Shown: positions 34,580-46,284 of the stretch, in pieces
Numbering within the stretch: the stretch's first letter is position 1
Layout of the letters: each line of letters opens with the position of its first letter
DNA from: Paraphoma chrysanthemicola
Lineage: Eukaryota; Ascomycota; Dothideomycetes; Pleosporales; Phaeosphaeriaceae
Reading direction: 5' to 3'
DNA length: 64,000 nucleotides
Assembly: GCA_020744225.1 (NCBI GenBank)
Contig: JAGMWG010000017.1
Location: 1,178,001-1,242,000 of the forward strand
Translations under genes and position numbers: made by a program
Notes under the pieces: model-generated
Databases searched by the model: none
What the model saw: the letters and a program-made list of their open reading frames with translations, nothing else
Told to the model about the DNA's origin: nothing

Positions 34580-35590
34580 ATGTCAATCATGAAAGCATGG
34601 CAGTTTCAGGGCGCCTCTGGTCCAATAGAGAAAACCCTCGTTCAACCAGAGGCAGGCGTAGCGAAACCCATACCGAACGCCACGGAAGTCCTCGTCGAGG
34701 TCTCCAGCACAACACTGAACCCCATCGATTTCAAAATTCTCGAACTCGGTGGCCTTTCGAAGCTCATCTTTCGCAAACCCGTCACACCCGGTCTAGACGT
34801 CTGCGGCCGCGTCATCAAAGTCGGTAGCAATGTGTCTTCCTTCCACGTTGGCGACGTGGTATTCGGCTGTGTCGACGGCGTCTTCGGTAACGGCGCACTC
34901 GCAGAATTCGTACAAGTGAGCCAGGACAAATTAGCTCTGGTGCCAGATGGCCTCAACCTAGATGACCTAGGCGCCATCACAACCGTGGGTTTGACAACGT
35001 ATCAAGCCATGAAACCATTTGTCAAGCCCGGTGATCGCGTGTTTATCAACGGCGGCTCAGGTGGGACTGGCGTCTTGGCCATCCAAATTGCAAAAGCACT
35101 GAATTTGCACGTCACGACGTCTTGCTCGACTGGAAACATCGAGCTATGCAAGTCCCTCGGTGCCGACCAAGTGCTCGATTACAAGAAAAGCTCCGTCGTG
35201 ACGCAACTGGAGAGTCTGGGAAAGCCATTCAATCTGATTGTCGATAACGTGGGCAATCCATCCAATCTATATCGCGCGTCGACCAAGTTCCTCGCGAAGG
35301 ACGGCACGTTTGTCCAGGTCGGACTGGGCATGGACTTTTCGGCACTAAAGCAGTTTATCGGAAACATGTTCCTGCCTAGCTTCCTGGGCGGTGGGAAGGC
35401 GAAGTATGTGTTCGCGATTACGAAGCCGAATGCAGTGGACTTGAAGCAGCTTGCAAATTGGGTGGAGGAAGGGAAGGTGAAGCCGGTGGTGGATAGTGTG
35501 TGGGCTTTTGAGGATGCAAGGGAGGCGTTTGCGAGATTGAAGACGGGGAGGGCGAGGGGAAAGGTTGTGGTTAGGGTGAAGGAGACGTGA
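34580..35590 (+). CDS. Quinone oxidoreductase-like medium-chain reductase
   Basis: NADPH-dependent MDR-superfamily enzyme without zinc, of the quinone reductase/RTN4IP1-like group. Intronless, 336 aa. The N-terminal catalytic domain begins MSIMKAWQFQGASGPIEK and has TLNPIDFKILELGG. The cofactor domain carries VFINGGSGGTGVLAIQIAKAL (AxxGxxG-type loop) and LIVDNVGNPSNLY. The ending ARGKVVVRVKE is the common family C-terminus. No zinc-ligand cysteine or histidine pattern is present. Substrate unknown. An SDR gene follows 1.3 kb downstream on the same strand, too far to infer coupling. Confidence 0.88.
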   Translation: MSIMKAWQFQGASGPIEKTLVQPEAGVAKPIPNATEVLVEVSSTTLNPIDFKILELGGLSKLIFRKPVTPGLDVCGRVIKVGSNVSSFHVGDVVFGCVDGVFGNGALAEFVQVSQDKLALVPDGLNLDDLGAITTVGLTTYQAMKPFVKPGDRVFINGGSGGTGVLAIQIAKALNLHVTTSCSTGNIELCKSLGADQVLDYKKSSVVTQLESLGKPFNLIVDNVGNPSNLYRASTKFLAKDGTFVQVGLGMDFSALKQFIGNMFLPSFLGGGKAKYVFAITKPNAVDLKQLANWVEEGKVKPVVDSVWAFEDAREAFARLKTGRARGKVVVRVKET

Positions 35591-36884
35591 AATGGGAGAC
35601 TGTGGGAGAGGTTCTGGGGTGTGGTTCGTTGTTTGGGCCTTTGACACGTTACTCTTCTGCGTGCTTGTATCATACTGTGGCGCGCTAGCGATTACAACTT
35701 TGTATTTTGTTCATAGATAGGAGATAATAGTGAGTTCATATACACATTACGTATCATGATTCTGAGCGGTATTTCCATAGCTTTCAGTGTTTGTGGACTC
35801 AATGGTGCTTGATAACTGACTTTGGTATTTGAATGTTACACACACGCTTCGCTCTCAGTATTCGTCTGGCATCAACGAAAGTGATGGTGATATTACGTTG
35901 CATGGAAAACAACCATTAAGAGGGAAGAACCTCGTTCACGATGGTCTTTTGTCAATGGGAAGCGTGGTCTTACAGAGTCTCGTGACAGGTACAACCTGCT
36001 AGAGAAACAAGAATGATCCAAACTCCGCTTTAGTATCGACGCTTGTTCCTGGCTATCGGTTTCGCTTTCGGATTACTAAGCCCGATGGGGATTAGGAATG
36101 AAACGGGGGAAATGCGACCTACAAAATCACCGGCGCTCGGCCGCAGCTGAGACCGAGCACCGACTTTGCATCACGTAAGTCACTACATGCGAGAAAGGAG
36201 GCGTTACGAGAAGAACTTTACTTCCCATTATTGGCCCGAAGACTTCTACATTCGCGGCGGTCGGTGTTTGTCTGGTGTCGGCGCAGTACCAAGTTCAACT
36301 CTTCTGGCATTTCTGCCGAAAATAAGACACTAACAGAGCCAAGTGAAGAATGCCCAGCTAAAGAGTTGTTCCAGCGGTATGGAAAACTCCCCGAATATGT
36401 CCAGCGGAGCATTTGCTGGAAACTTGTACATCGTGCATAGCCCGGTACGGAGATGGAGATGGGGTTTAGTTTATTTTAACTTCAGCATTTGCTACGCTGG
36501 AAGACGGGAGGAGATCCGCAAAAGTCGAGTTTCATCGTAACCATTCAATGGGCTGAGAGGGCTGGAGAGTGGGTCGTCTGCGCCCTCGCATACAGAACCT
36601 CGTTCCTTGAGCTTACAGGACTCCGAAGCAACACAGGAGACCGGCGTTAGAACCCAGCCTGTCGCACTCTACACTATCTCCGTATTCGCATTGACCAAGT
36701 TTAGTGAATCGCAATACCGCAACGGAGAGTTTATTCATCCGAGCGCGGAACTCCCAGCCCTATTCTGTCTCAATGAGAATAGTCGAGACGGGATATGACC
36801 ATCTAGATAGGTGGATACATGCAGCCAAACTTATGCATAATAATCAGCATTGCTTCCAGCCATCAGTCTCAGTATCTATCCAAT
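35591..36884. other. No gene seen (1.3 kb)
   Basis: Only short motif-free open frames. Promoter side of the SDR gene at 36885. Confidence 0.5.
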
Positions 36885-37796
36885 ATGTCTTTTCCATACA
36901 AGCACATCCTCCTCGTAGGCGCAACATCCGGCATCGGCGCAGCCCTCGCCGACAGATTCATCCAAGAAGGTATCAAAGTCATCGCAGTCGGGCGCCGCCA
37001 GGACAGGCTGGACGCATTTATCCAAAAGCATGGCGCCGGGAAAGCCAGTGGCATTCAGTACGATGTCAACGATACCGCGGGCCTAGAGACTTTCGTGAAC
37101 AAGTGAGTAACAGGTATCGTTACGCCCCAAACCTAGTCGCAGCTAAAGTATGATACAGAGTGACGACCGAACACCCAGCCCTCGACTGCGTGTTCCTCAA
37201 CTCCGGTATCCAAAGCCAAATACGGCTGTCCAGACCAGCCGAGGTCAATCTGACTGCTTTCCATGAGGAAATGAACACAAACTTCAACAGACTGGTGGAC
37301 ATATCTATGAAGTTCCTGCCACATTTGCTGGCAAAGGGATACCCGACTGCAATAGTCTTCACAGGGAGTTTGCTATCCCAGGTCCCTGCAGTTACCATGC
37401 CGACGTATTCAGCTTCTAAAGCTGCGTTGACTGCGTATGTGCATTGTTTGCGTCGCCAGCTTGCCGAGTCGAATGTCAAGATTGTCGAGGTTTGGCCGCC
37501 GGTAGTGCGAAGTAAGTTCCCTCCTGTCCGCGGATTAGTTCTGGCTCTCTTTCGCGACGACGAGCTAACATCTTCCAGCTGAACTGCATGATTACATGGG
37601 CGCAGACCGAAGGCGAGCGATGGGTATGCCTGTGTCTGAGTTTGTGGAGAAGACGTGGCCGCAGCTCCAGTCGGGACAGGATCATGTCATTGTTGGTGCT
37701 ATTGGGCCGGAGGAAGCGTATCTGGGGGTGGTGAAGCAGCGTCGAGAGCAGTTTGAGTTTTTGTCTGGCATGTTGCTGGGTCATTTTGAGCTCTAG
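36885..37796 (+). CDS. Short-chain dehydrogenase/reductase (DltE-like)
   Basis: NAD(P)-dependent oxidoreductase. Exons 36885-37102, 37159-37511 and 37579-37796 sum to 789 nt, 262 aa. Motifs: LLVGATSGIGAALADRF (nucleotide loop), VIAVGRRQDRL (Arg after the second strand, favouring NADP), LDCVFLNSGIQ (NAG-like), VFTGSLLSQVP with the serine, and PTYSASKAAL with Tyr-xxx-Lys. Both introns are GT-AG and keep the frame, and intron 2 restores VVRTELHDYM. The C-terminal 70 residues (MGMPVSEFVEKTWPQLQSGQ) match the helical end of fungal SDRs of this kind. Substrate unknown. Confidence 0.9.
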
Positions 37797-38175
37797 TATG
37801 ATCGGGACTAAGTCACAAGATATAGCCCACGTCGCCATAACGTTGCCTTGTGTATACTGAGGCATTGAAGTTGTCGTACCGGTCGTTGCCGATAGCAACG
37901 ATTGAGGTTTTTTTTTGGGTCTCCTTTGACACAGAACCTGTCGCGTGTGGTGTTCATTTACTACGTAGCAAGCCATAGACCAGATGAAATTCGATCGAGG
38001 TAGCGAAAGACTGGGGGTAGGGTATCATCGTCGTTTCATTACTTTTAATCGAACACGTTGCTTGTGCAAATCCTCCCTTTCCCTTTAGGATCCCAGAACC
38101 TGTATCTACAGGCCGTAACAATATCGTACAATAGATTATATACAGTAAACCAACAACCAATCAAAAAGGCCAAAC
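37797..38175. other. Convergent 3' flanks
   Basis: Separates the stop codons of the SDR gene (plus) and the polymerase gene (minus). Contains a T9 run at about 37910. No gene seen. Confidence 0.5.
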
Positions 38176-41100
38176 TCATGCCCTCGCAGTCCGGGGTATA
38201 CTCCTTGGATGTACTGCGTGATGATGCCATAGCCCCGTACTCCTCCCCATTCCATTCCTTTTACCATGAATTGATGCACCTGCGTTACCTGCTCGCTTGT
38301 ATACCTCGCTCCACATATCATCCACCGGCAGAAGCTGTGCCATCTGCTGGTAATGAAGGATATTCTGACTGATTTCTTCCTCCTCGTTCTCGACCTCTTC
38401 CATGACTTGCTCCGTCTTGGATTTTCGCTTCGTCGGTGCGCGTGGAGCGCGGAAGGGCTTCAAGATTTCGCGAAGCTCCTTGTCGTCGGATGAGATCTGC
38501 GCCTTGAGGTATGCGAGCGCAGCAGGCGACGTAGGGTCCGCTCCTTCGAGGATGGTCATGACTGGCGTGCGTGGTGTGTATGTCGCACTGTACTGCTGCA
38601 CTGACGGAGGCTCTGCGGGGACTACTGCTGGATCCAGTAGCGCAGCATCTCCCTTCTCGAGAAGCGTGCCTATGTCAAGACTTTCGCCGTGCGGTATGGC
38701 GTCCTTGTGACTAGGCGTGATGCAATCCATGTCGACCTCCTTCCTCAACACGTGGTCGATGTCAATGGCAGAAAAGTATGCGCAAGATTGTGGCAATTCA
38801 TTCATGCCCATCTGCTGCGAGAACATGGCACGTGTCCAGACGTTAGCGACCTGGAGAGCCATGGCAGCTCGGTATTTGTCTTCCTCCTTGACAAGATAGC
38901 GAATTTCGTCATGCACTGTGATTGCCAGGCGAGCAGCTAAGTTGAAGCGTCGGGTGAGATAATCCATCGAGACAATGAGAAGGTGCAGGTAGTCGACTCC
39001 GGAAGATTGGATAGCCCAATTGATGCGCGACGTCATGAAGCCTCCTTTAGACAAATAGCGTCGTTGCAGGGCTTCTGTTATGGCGGCTCCGAGCACTGGG
39101 GTGCGTGGGCGCTCCTGTTCAGCAAAGTCTTCGAGTTTGTTGAAGACGAATGACTCTGTCCCGCCTCGCCAGAAAGGCCGGTCGTGCAAGGTCTTTCGTG
39201 TCGTCTTCTTTCCTTTTGTACTCTGGTAGAGGTCATTGGCGGTACTGTTGGTCTGCGCATCTGTCAAGCTGGGGTTGAACTGGTGCAATAGAGTCGAAGC
39301 GAACTTCAGTCCAGCGCCATAGATGCGTCCGTAGTTGAATACTTTGGCTTCGTTCCTCGAGATTCCAAGAATGCCCGCTGTGCGCGAGTGCAGATCGGTA
39401 CCAGCGGCTTTCGTGCCTTCCAAAGTCATGAAGCCGATAGCGTTGCCACCGTGCAGTTTAAAGGTGGCATCACCCACCAAACTCGCGATCCACAACTCTT
39501 GTGAGTCAACATCTGCGCCGACAAAGCAGTATCCTTTGGGAGCTCGAACCATCGACTTCAGCTCTGATCCGACACGATTTTGTTTAGCGTTGCTCGCCGT
39601 AAGCCAAGTGTTTTCCACGCTTCTGCGCGTGATGGTGCCCATGGGGATGACTTGAGGTAGAATGAAGCCAACCTTTTTTCCACGACCCTGTGTTGAGGCT
39701 GACTTCAGTGCTGGCGCATCTGCAATCTCCTTGTTGTAGACAACCATTTGCGACATGATTCTATCTCTTGCGCTGATCCAGTACGAGCACGATGCATTCA
39801 TTTCCAGAGCTTCCTTTGCGTACGCATACTCAGATGTCAGTTTCCCTTTCTCGAAGTACTGCAAATAGCCCTTAGCTAGTGGATTCGCACACCTGGCTTG
39901 GGGGCCGTCCTTGTGAGGGATTTTGTAGTAGACATGCTGGGTCCCATCGCGTAGCTTGAGGTTTTGCTCTCTGGACATGTCCAACTCTCGTATCCCCTTC
40001 TCATTGTATGCAAATACCTCGTCTATCGGCACTTGGTAGGTCCAGCCGTGTTCGTCAGACCAGACGAGTGGATATCCGTCCCAGGAGAGCTTCAGCAGTA
40101 TTGGAGCGATGCGTGTCCGTACTGTTAGGTTCATTGGCCCATCGTTCTTTGTGAACAGGTCCTTGTACCATTTTGGCATTCCTGGTTTCTTTTGTCGCGC
40201 GGCAGGCCGCGGAGGGTCATTTTTCTTCTTTCCCTTAACCATCCTGATTTCCTGGCCAGACCAATCCAGCTGACTCAGCCAAGGATCGTTGTTGTAGATG
40301 TCGGGCTGGCCCTTGACCTCGAGCGCCTTCTCCGTGAGCGCCACGAGTCGCTCCTTCACCGCATCATCGAGGTGGTGGTAGGTAGCTTCGGCATTGTGAA
40401 TGTATGCATCCCACGTCTCGTTGACTGGGAGTATCTCGGCGCCCAGGAAGCGCAAAGCGGCGAAGCTCACTGGATGTGGGCAAGTCTCCATGAAGAGGGG
40501 AAACACCTTTTGATAGACGCGATGGGTGATTTCAACATCTGCTGCGCAGTAGTCCAGCAATTCGTCCAGTCTATCACATATTCCAGCTCGATCCAGCTCG
40601 CCAAAGTACTCGCGGCGCTGCTTGTCGATGGTTATGTTGCAGTGAAATTTCGCCACCTCGCGCAAGGAATTGACGGCACTTCTGCCAATCCACAGCTCTT
40701 CTTCTTCGTCTGGAATTGCGCCAGAGGTGAGCAACTGAGATAACTCGACATTCTCCTCGTCGGTGGCAATCTTGTCTCTCAGCTCGCGGCTCTTCTTGTG
40801 CTTCATCCAGGATGGCCGCTGCCTTGAGCACATGCCGTTGGACGCAACGTGGAGCGACATGGTGTCAATAAAGCAGTTCTTCGACTGGGTGATATTGTAC
40901 TCCTCCGCTATCCGTGCTCGGTCGTAGCCGATGTTGTGTCCCACAATTACGCGGGGTTTTGATATGTCTCCCAGCGGAATGAGGTGGCGGTCCGTCTCGG
41001 ATTCGCCCAGCAGCCACGGAGATATCCAGCCGTACCAGGCCGTTGGACTCACGGCGCATGCCATACAGGCAAATGAGGTCTCTTTCCACATGACCTCCGT

Positions 41101-41712
41101 GTCGAACGTGAGCATTGTCTCGTCTGGCGCATCCACGGCCTCTGTGGTGCCATCGCTGTTGTACTTGGTCCATCCACTCCTCCGTATCCACTTTCGAGGC
41201 TTCGGTGGGGGATTGGCCCAGGCCAGCTTCTTTGCCATGCTGAGGTAGGGCTCGGCAGCGTCCATGCCGAGTTTGTGGAAGTGCTCATCGAGGGTGGCGC
41301 CCTGCAGTTCGGGCAGGTCAAAGCCTATGGGCGGGGTCGAGTCCTGGTTCTTGCCGAGCAGCTGGTGGCGAGTGAGGTGGTCTTGGGACAGTGCGACAAG
41401 CTCTGGGTGAGGCGAGGTGCTTGCGCCGGGAAAGATTTGGGCGTGGACATGGCTGGAGAGCTGCTGCACGCCAATTTCGTTGAAGCGGGCTTCGGAGGGG
41501 ACTGCATGAAGCTCAGTATATGGCGCGCAATAGTTTTTCTAGCGTCGCATACCTTGTAAGCTCCTCCTCTGTGCTTCACTCCCTTTTGGACCATTGGACT
41601 GGACTGTGGTGAGCCATCGTCGTGGTGCGCGGTGAAGGGCGGCCTGTTGCGCGACAGGCCGTGAGCGGTAGGCTACATTTGCGGCAAACGAGCGACATGG
41701 GCTTTTTCGCAT
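38176..41712 (-). CDS. MIP1: Mitochondrial DNA polymerase gamma
   Basis: Replicative mtDNA polymerase of family A with 3'-5' exonuclease. Exon 1 41712-41553 and exon 2 41501-38176 give 1161 aa. Exon 1 is inferred: MRKSPCRSFAANVAYRSRPV is a strong mitochondrial presequence, and the 51-nt intron (GTATGC, branch ACTGAG, ATGCAG) joins in frame to VPSEARFNEIGVQQLSSHVH, conserved in Mip1. Exonuclease motifs: LTFDTEV (Exo I), VGHNIGYDRARI (Exo II), DYCAADVEITHRVY (Exo III). Polymerase motifs: VGADVDSQELWIASLVGD (A), RNEAKVFNYGRIYGAG (B), AITVHDEIRYL (C). The C-terminal about 150 residues after CITPSHKD are basic and variable, as in other fungal Mip1. It diverges from the RING gene. Confidence 0.95.
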
Positions 41713-42267
41713 GATCGCGTGGGCCTCACAGCGTCATTGCATTCCGTCGGAAGTTCTTCAGAATCGCGTGGTGTTGATGTGGACCTGAAGATTGGCGTCA
41801 TGGATCGCGGCCTAGCCCAAAAATGCACGCCCACCTAGTGCCATGGACTTCATCGGAGTTACGCTGGTAAATGGCAAGCCATCACATCCCACCCCCATGT
41901 TGGGCGCATTGTCTTATAAAGCTATAAGGATATAAATGAAGCAGTAGAAAACTTTTCGAACCAGTCTTGCACTATCGGGTCTTGTTTTGTCGCCAAAGGA
42001 AGATGTTCGGATCTTTGTAATGCATTCCATCATCTCGATGATTTGCTCGGAGGCAGAGCCGCCATGGCGTTTGTGCAGCCCTACCGGTGTTGCAACCGCA
42101 GCCGCTCAGGTGCGAGTGCATGGGCGCATCGTCGCACGTCCTCCGATGGCGATGCCGGCCCTGCACCACCTGCGACCGTTGCCACCTTTGCTTTTGCGTC
42201 GTGATGTGGTTGTGGGCCGTCTTCTTGCTGCCTCCCTAACTTGACGAAGCTATCTCCGCTGGCCACC
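41713..42267. other. Divergent promoter region of MIP1 and the RING gene
   Basis: 555 bp between a mitochondrial polymerase start (minus) and a RING E3 start (plus). No coding sequence supported. Confidence 0.5.
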
Positions 42268-43267
42268 ATGGCGGAGCGACCCTATATCAACTTCAACCTC
42301 TCTGCCGGCGTCAACATCGGAGTAGACCCGTCCGAGCAGTTCACAGGGCTGGACGACTACGACGCGGATGCACTGCAGGACCTCTTCCCCGCCTACGAGA
42401 GCCGCGAGCAACAAGGCTTGCCAGCGTCCTTTGACGACGACTTCTTCCTCAACCCCAACCACAACCGCGCCTCACCCTCGCCGCCACCGCCCAACTTCCT
42501 CGACAACATCCTCAACCCCGCCGGCCTCGACCACAACCGCTTCTCGCCCTTCGTCTACTCTGCCAGCCCTCGTGTGCTGGCTCCCGACTTCCCACAGCCC
42601 GACCCCATAGCACACGACATGTCGCCCCACACCCGCTCACACCCCCACGCATCGTCACGACCCGCGCGACTGCCCAACGGCTATGTCGACCTCACCGCCA
42701 CACCAGACTCGCCGCCCCAGCGACGGAAGAGAGAGTCGCCGGCGCCGGGGCCGTCTGCCAAGCGCCAGAAGCGGGCAGATGGCACCGCAGCAGAGCAGGA
42801 GAACAAAAAGCCATTGAAGGTGGAGGAGGTAGACCTGACAGACGACCAGCAGCCGGTGCAGGAGATTCTGCAGAAGCAGAGAGAGGACGCCGTCAAGGCA
42901 CAGACCAAGGTCGAGGAGCAGCCCACCACCTTCAATACCTTCACCTGCGTCATCTGCATGGACACGCCCACGGATCTCACAGCTACTGCCTGTGGTGCGT
43001 CTACTCTCTCATGGGCAACTAGCATACACTGACTTTATGATAGGACATCTCTTTTGCCATACATGTCTCATGGAGGCGCTCATCGCCGGCGAGAACCGTG
43101 CTGGCAACGGCGAAGCCAAGAAATCGCAATGTCCCGTTTGCCGCAAGTTCATCAACCGCACCAAGGCTTCCGACATTATACCACTGCTACTGAAGAAGGG
43201 TCTGGCAACTCAGCCGCGGAAGAAGGCAACCCTCACAGCCTCTCCGGTAGCTCCGAAGGTACAGTGA
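42268..43267 (+). CDS. RING E3 ubiquitin ligase with SUMO-interacting motifs (Slx8/RNF4-like)
   Basis: Probable nuclear ubiquitin ligase. Exon 1 42268-42994 and exon 2 43044-43267 give 316 aa. The start context CCACCATGG is ideal. A C-terminal C3HC4 RING begins with FTCVICMDTPTDLTATAC, crosses the intron, and continues GHLFCHTC and SQCPVCRKF. Two VDLT cores with acidic or Thr/Ser neighbours (VDLTATPDS near 140, EEVDLTDDQ near 188) are classical SUMO-interacting motifs. Between them lies a basic segment (RRKRES, KRQKRA) resembling a nuclear signal. RING plus tandem SIMs defines SUMO-targeted ubiquitin ligases, so an Slx8-like role in genome maintenance is likely. The rest of the N-terminus is disordered and Pro/Asp/Asn-rich. 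Confidence 0.85.
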
Positions 43268-43716
43268 GCTGTACTTGGATTTGGTGTTTGGACCTGTTGT
43301 TGCTTTGACCGATCACGGACTCGTACTGAACATTACCAGCGCAGACAAAAGGAACATGAACTGCCACAAAGAAAGTCCACTAGGCGCGTACGGAAACCAT
43401 TCGTAGACATGGAGTGGGTCTAATGGCAAAGAGGAAGTGATTACGAACTTGGGGTTTGGTACAACAACACCGGGCCTATGGTTTGAAGAGATGGATGCGC
43501 GGGCATGCGCATTCCATCACTCCGCACACGACATTACGAACATGGATTGCATAGGGCGGCGTTTTCGGACTACATTTGCATTAGCGGCATCATGATGACG
43601 TCTTTCAATTGCTTGGAGGAAAAGACGATAGAAAGCTATATACCTCTGTTTTTCGAGCTCCATTCACACTCGCCTCCAATACCCACCCGATACTCGAACC
43701 CACTTTCTATCCAACC
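43268..43716. other. No gene seen
   Basis: Spacer between two plus-strand genes; contains the promoter of the lactate dehydrogenase gene. TATATA near 43637-43642 is a possible core element. Confidence 0.45.
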
Positions 43717-44693
43717 ATGTCAGACTCCAAACTCACATCGCAAATCGCCATTGTCGGTGCCGGCGACGTCGGCGCAACAATCGCCTTCTCACTCATCCTG
43801 AACCAAGTTGCAGGGGACATTATCATGATTGATCCCAAAGAAGAAGTTCGCGATGCCCAAATCCAAGATCTCTCCGACGCCACTTTCCACGGCAACACCA
43901 GCACGCGCATAAGAGCGGGAACTCACAAGGAAGCCGGCCAAAGCGACATTATCGTCATGACCGCTGGTGCTAAGCAGAAAGAAGGTAATCAAAGCCAACC
44001 AAGTATCAACATGATAGACAGTGATACTGACTATCCCCAGGCGAATCCCGCGCCGACCTCATCGGCCGTAACAAATCCATTCTCGAATCCGCCCTCAACG
44101 ACATGAAACCCTTCCGCAAAGACGCCATCCTGCTCCTCGTCGCCAACCCTGTCGACGCACTAACCTACTTTGCCCAAAAGTTCACAGACCTGCCTCACAC
44201 CCAGGTCATCGGCTCCGGCACGTTCCTCGACTCGGCGCGCCTGCGCGGCATCCTAGCGGAAAAAGCCGACGTCGCGGCAAGTAGTATCGACGCGTATGTT
44301 CTGGGTGAACACGGCGAAAGTCAATTCGTAGCATGGAGTTGCGCGACGATCGGCGGCGTTCCACTTTCCAACGTCGTGTCTAAGATCGACAAGGCTGGCA
44401 TTGCAGACGACACTAAGAATAAAGCTACGACTATTATTGAGAACAAGGGCGTCACGAATTACGGCATTGGCGCTGTAGCTGCGAGTATCTGCAAGAGTGT
44501 CCTGGGCGACGAGAAGATTGTGCGAAGCGTGAGCCATTGGCAGAAGGATTTAGGCGTGTGTTTGAGTATGCCGGCTGTACTGGGACGGAAGGGCGTTGTG
44601 AGGACGATTGAAATCCCGCTTGATGGTGAGGAGAGAAAGCAGTTGGAAAGTAGTGCGAAGGCGTTGAAGGAGATGGTTGAGGAGAGTGGGTAA
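43717..44693 (+). CDS. L-lactate dehydrogenase
   Basis: NAD-dependent interconversion of pyruvate and L-lactate. Exon 1 43717-43984 and exon 2 44041-44693 sum to 921 nt, 306 aa. The N-terminus has the nucleotide loop IAIVGAGDVGATIAF and MIDPKEE with the ribose-binding acid. The mobile loop reads TAGAKQKEG then ESRADLIGRN; glutamine at the specificity position points to lactate rather than malate dehydrogenase, which has arginine. Catalytic features: FLDSARLRG (Asp-Arg pair) and LGEHGES (proton-accepting His). The intron is 56 nt. No targeting signal, so it is cytosolic. Confidence 0.92.
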
Positions 44694-44851
44694 AGTTTTG
44701 GAGTGAAGATTCATATCTATTTGGCTATGTGTGATACGATCGGCGGTACTAGACACATTTCCTGTTCAAATTCCAAACACCCTGCTCGTGGAAGATAAGC
44801 GCACACATTCGCCATGTACACAATATGATGTGCCGGGTGATAAGCCTATGC

Positions 44852-45497
44852 CTATGCCTTACTTTCTTGCTCCCCTGTGCGATTCCTCTTCGGTACAAAC
44901 GCACCCATCGCCATAGCTACTATCGCCTAATCCACAATTAGCATCGACGCCACATTGCTAACATACAGGTCAAGTACTCACCAGTCCAATTAGTCCCGAT
45001 GAAACCCTATCCATCCACTGTCCCCCCTCCCGCTGCCTCTTGAGAATTTTCTCAACCCACTCCTTCTGATACTCCCATCGAATATCTGCCTTTGTGTGCA
45101 GCGCGTCGATGCGTGCTTCAAGGTGCGTCATGTTGTGACGATGAGAGATGATATCTAGCCGGAGTTCGCGCTGGAGGTCGTGGAAGGTGTTGTGGAGGTT
45201 TGTTATTTCGGAGGCAATGCGTGCTGATGTTGGGGATCGAGAAGCAGCCGAGGCCGGGCGGTTTGGGGATATTTGAGTTTGCGGATGGGCTGCGTGGTGG
45301 TTTGGGATAGGCGCTGCGGTTTGTGGGATTGAACTGGTGCTTCGCAGCGCCGTGTGGGAAAGCGATGGTTTTGTCGTCCGACATAGCGCAATTAGTGATG
45401 CGCAGGGAATGAGTCTCTGCTGAGGCCGGTCTTAGTGAAGCTTAGATTAACTCTGTGGTTGAATCAAAGATACCATGATTAGTCTGAATGTGCGCAT
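44852..45497 (-). CDS. Small coiled-coil protein with a C-terminal membrane anchor
   Basis: Gene model built from splice signals rather than one long frame: exons 45497-45474, 45419-44982 and 44926-44852 sum to 537 nt, 178 aa, with phase 0 junctions and GT-AG introns of 54 and 55 nt. The N-terminus MRTFRLIM then QRLIPCASLIALCRTTKPSL is rich in Arg/Leu/Ser without acids, like a mitochondrial presequence or signal anchor. A Ser/Pro/Ala linker (RPASAASRSPTSARIASE) precedes a coiled coil (ITNLHNTFHDLQRELRL, HNMTHLEARIDALHTKADIR), then a hydrophobic segment SSGLIGL-AIVAMAMGAF and a basic end PKRNRTGE. No family recognised. The short first exon is the weakest part; the second and third exons are firm. 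A competing start at 45384 in another frame gives no such structure. Confidence 0.6.
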
Positions 45498-46213
45498 GTA
45501 ATGTTGCTGACGTTTATTGTTAAGGCTGAAATTGAATAGTCCACGAAGCTAATCAACAAGAGTTACGAAGAATTATTTTTTAGATTTGATTAGCAAACTC
45601 AGCTTGGTGACGCAAGCTTGCAGGTACTCTTCTTTGGTCCCGGCGATGCGGGAAGGTACTGGTGGGCTGGTTCGACCACAATCTGGCGGCTTTGATGCAG
45701 TCGCCATTTACATGGTAAAGTCAACGAAATCCTGAATCTGCAGACTGTGTACTGGAATACTTCAAATGCGTCTCTTGCCACGGTTGATTTTGGTTGGATT
45801 AAGTAACAATCTACATTTAAGGGTAATAACAGGTGAAGATGAGCGTTCCCGGCGCTCACAGCTTCGGTACCATGAATTATTCTCAGTATGGCTTCTCCCC
45901 TGGCAGCCACCTCAGTAATGCTCCCAGTTGCCGCATAATTTCAGAGTGATGTGCTTCACGCGAAAAAAGAGTGGCACAGTACGTGCAGCATGTTCAAACC
46001 GTGAGCGTGATGCCCACTACACCTGATTGGACCCACAACTACGCCGCATCGCCGCCTGAGCTAACCTGTTCTAACAGCCGTAGACAACGCAACCTTATAT
46101 CCTCCTTACACCGCTTCTGACAGCATTGATGCCTGGCACTGTGCCGCACTTCAGGAAAGGCAATCGAGATGTCAGGGTCAACGGCTCGCATCCAGGAATA
46201 GTACATCGAGACG
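45498..46213. other. No gene seen
   Basis: Intergenic between the coiled-coil gene (minus) and the DUF4246 gene (plus). A minus-strand frame of about 100 codons at 45599-45910 lacks any motif. Confidence 0.5.
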
Positions 46214-46220
46214 TATAAAA
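46214..46220 (+). promoter_or_regulatory. TATA box of the DUF4246 gene
   Basis: TATAAAA, 71 bp before the ATG at 46285 and only 32 bp before the ATG at 46246. That spacing favours 46285 as the real start. Confidence 0.5.
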
Positions 46221-46284
46221 GCTGTCCAACCGCTGTACTTTTGTCATGCGCAGCTTAGAAATAAAGGTAAACTCGTTTGACAGG

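Noticed and set aside
45118..45384. 88-codon minus-strand frame starting at ATG 45384
   Set aside because: Low-complexity Pro/Asn/His content; the overlapping spliced frame gives a coiled coil and membrane anchor with proper introns.
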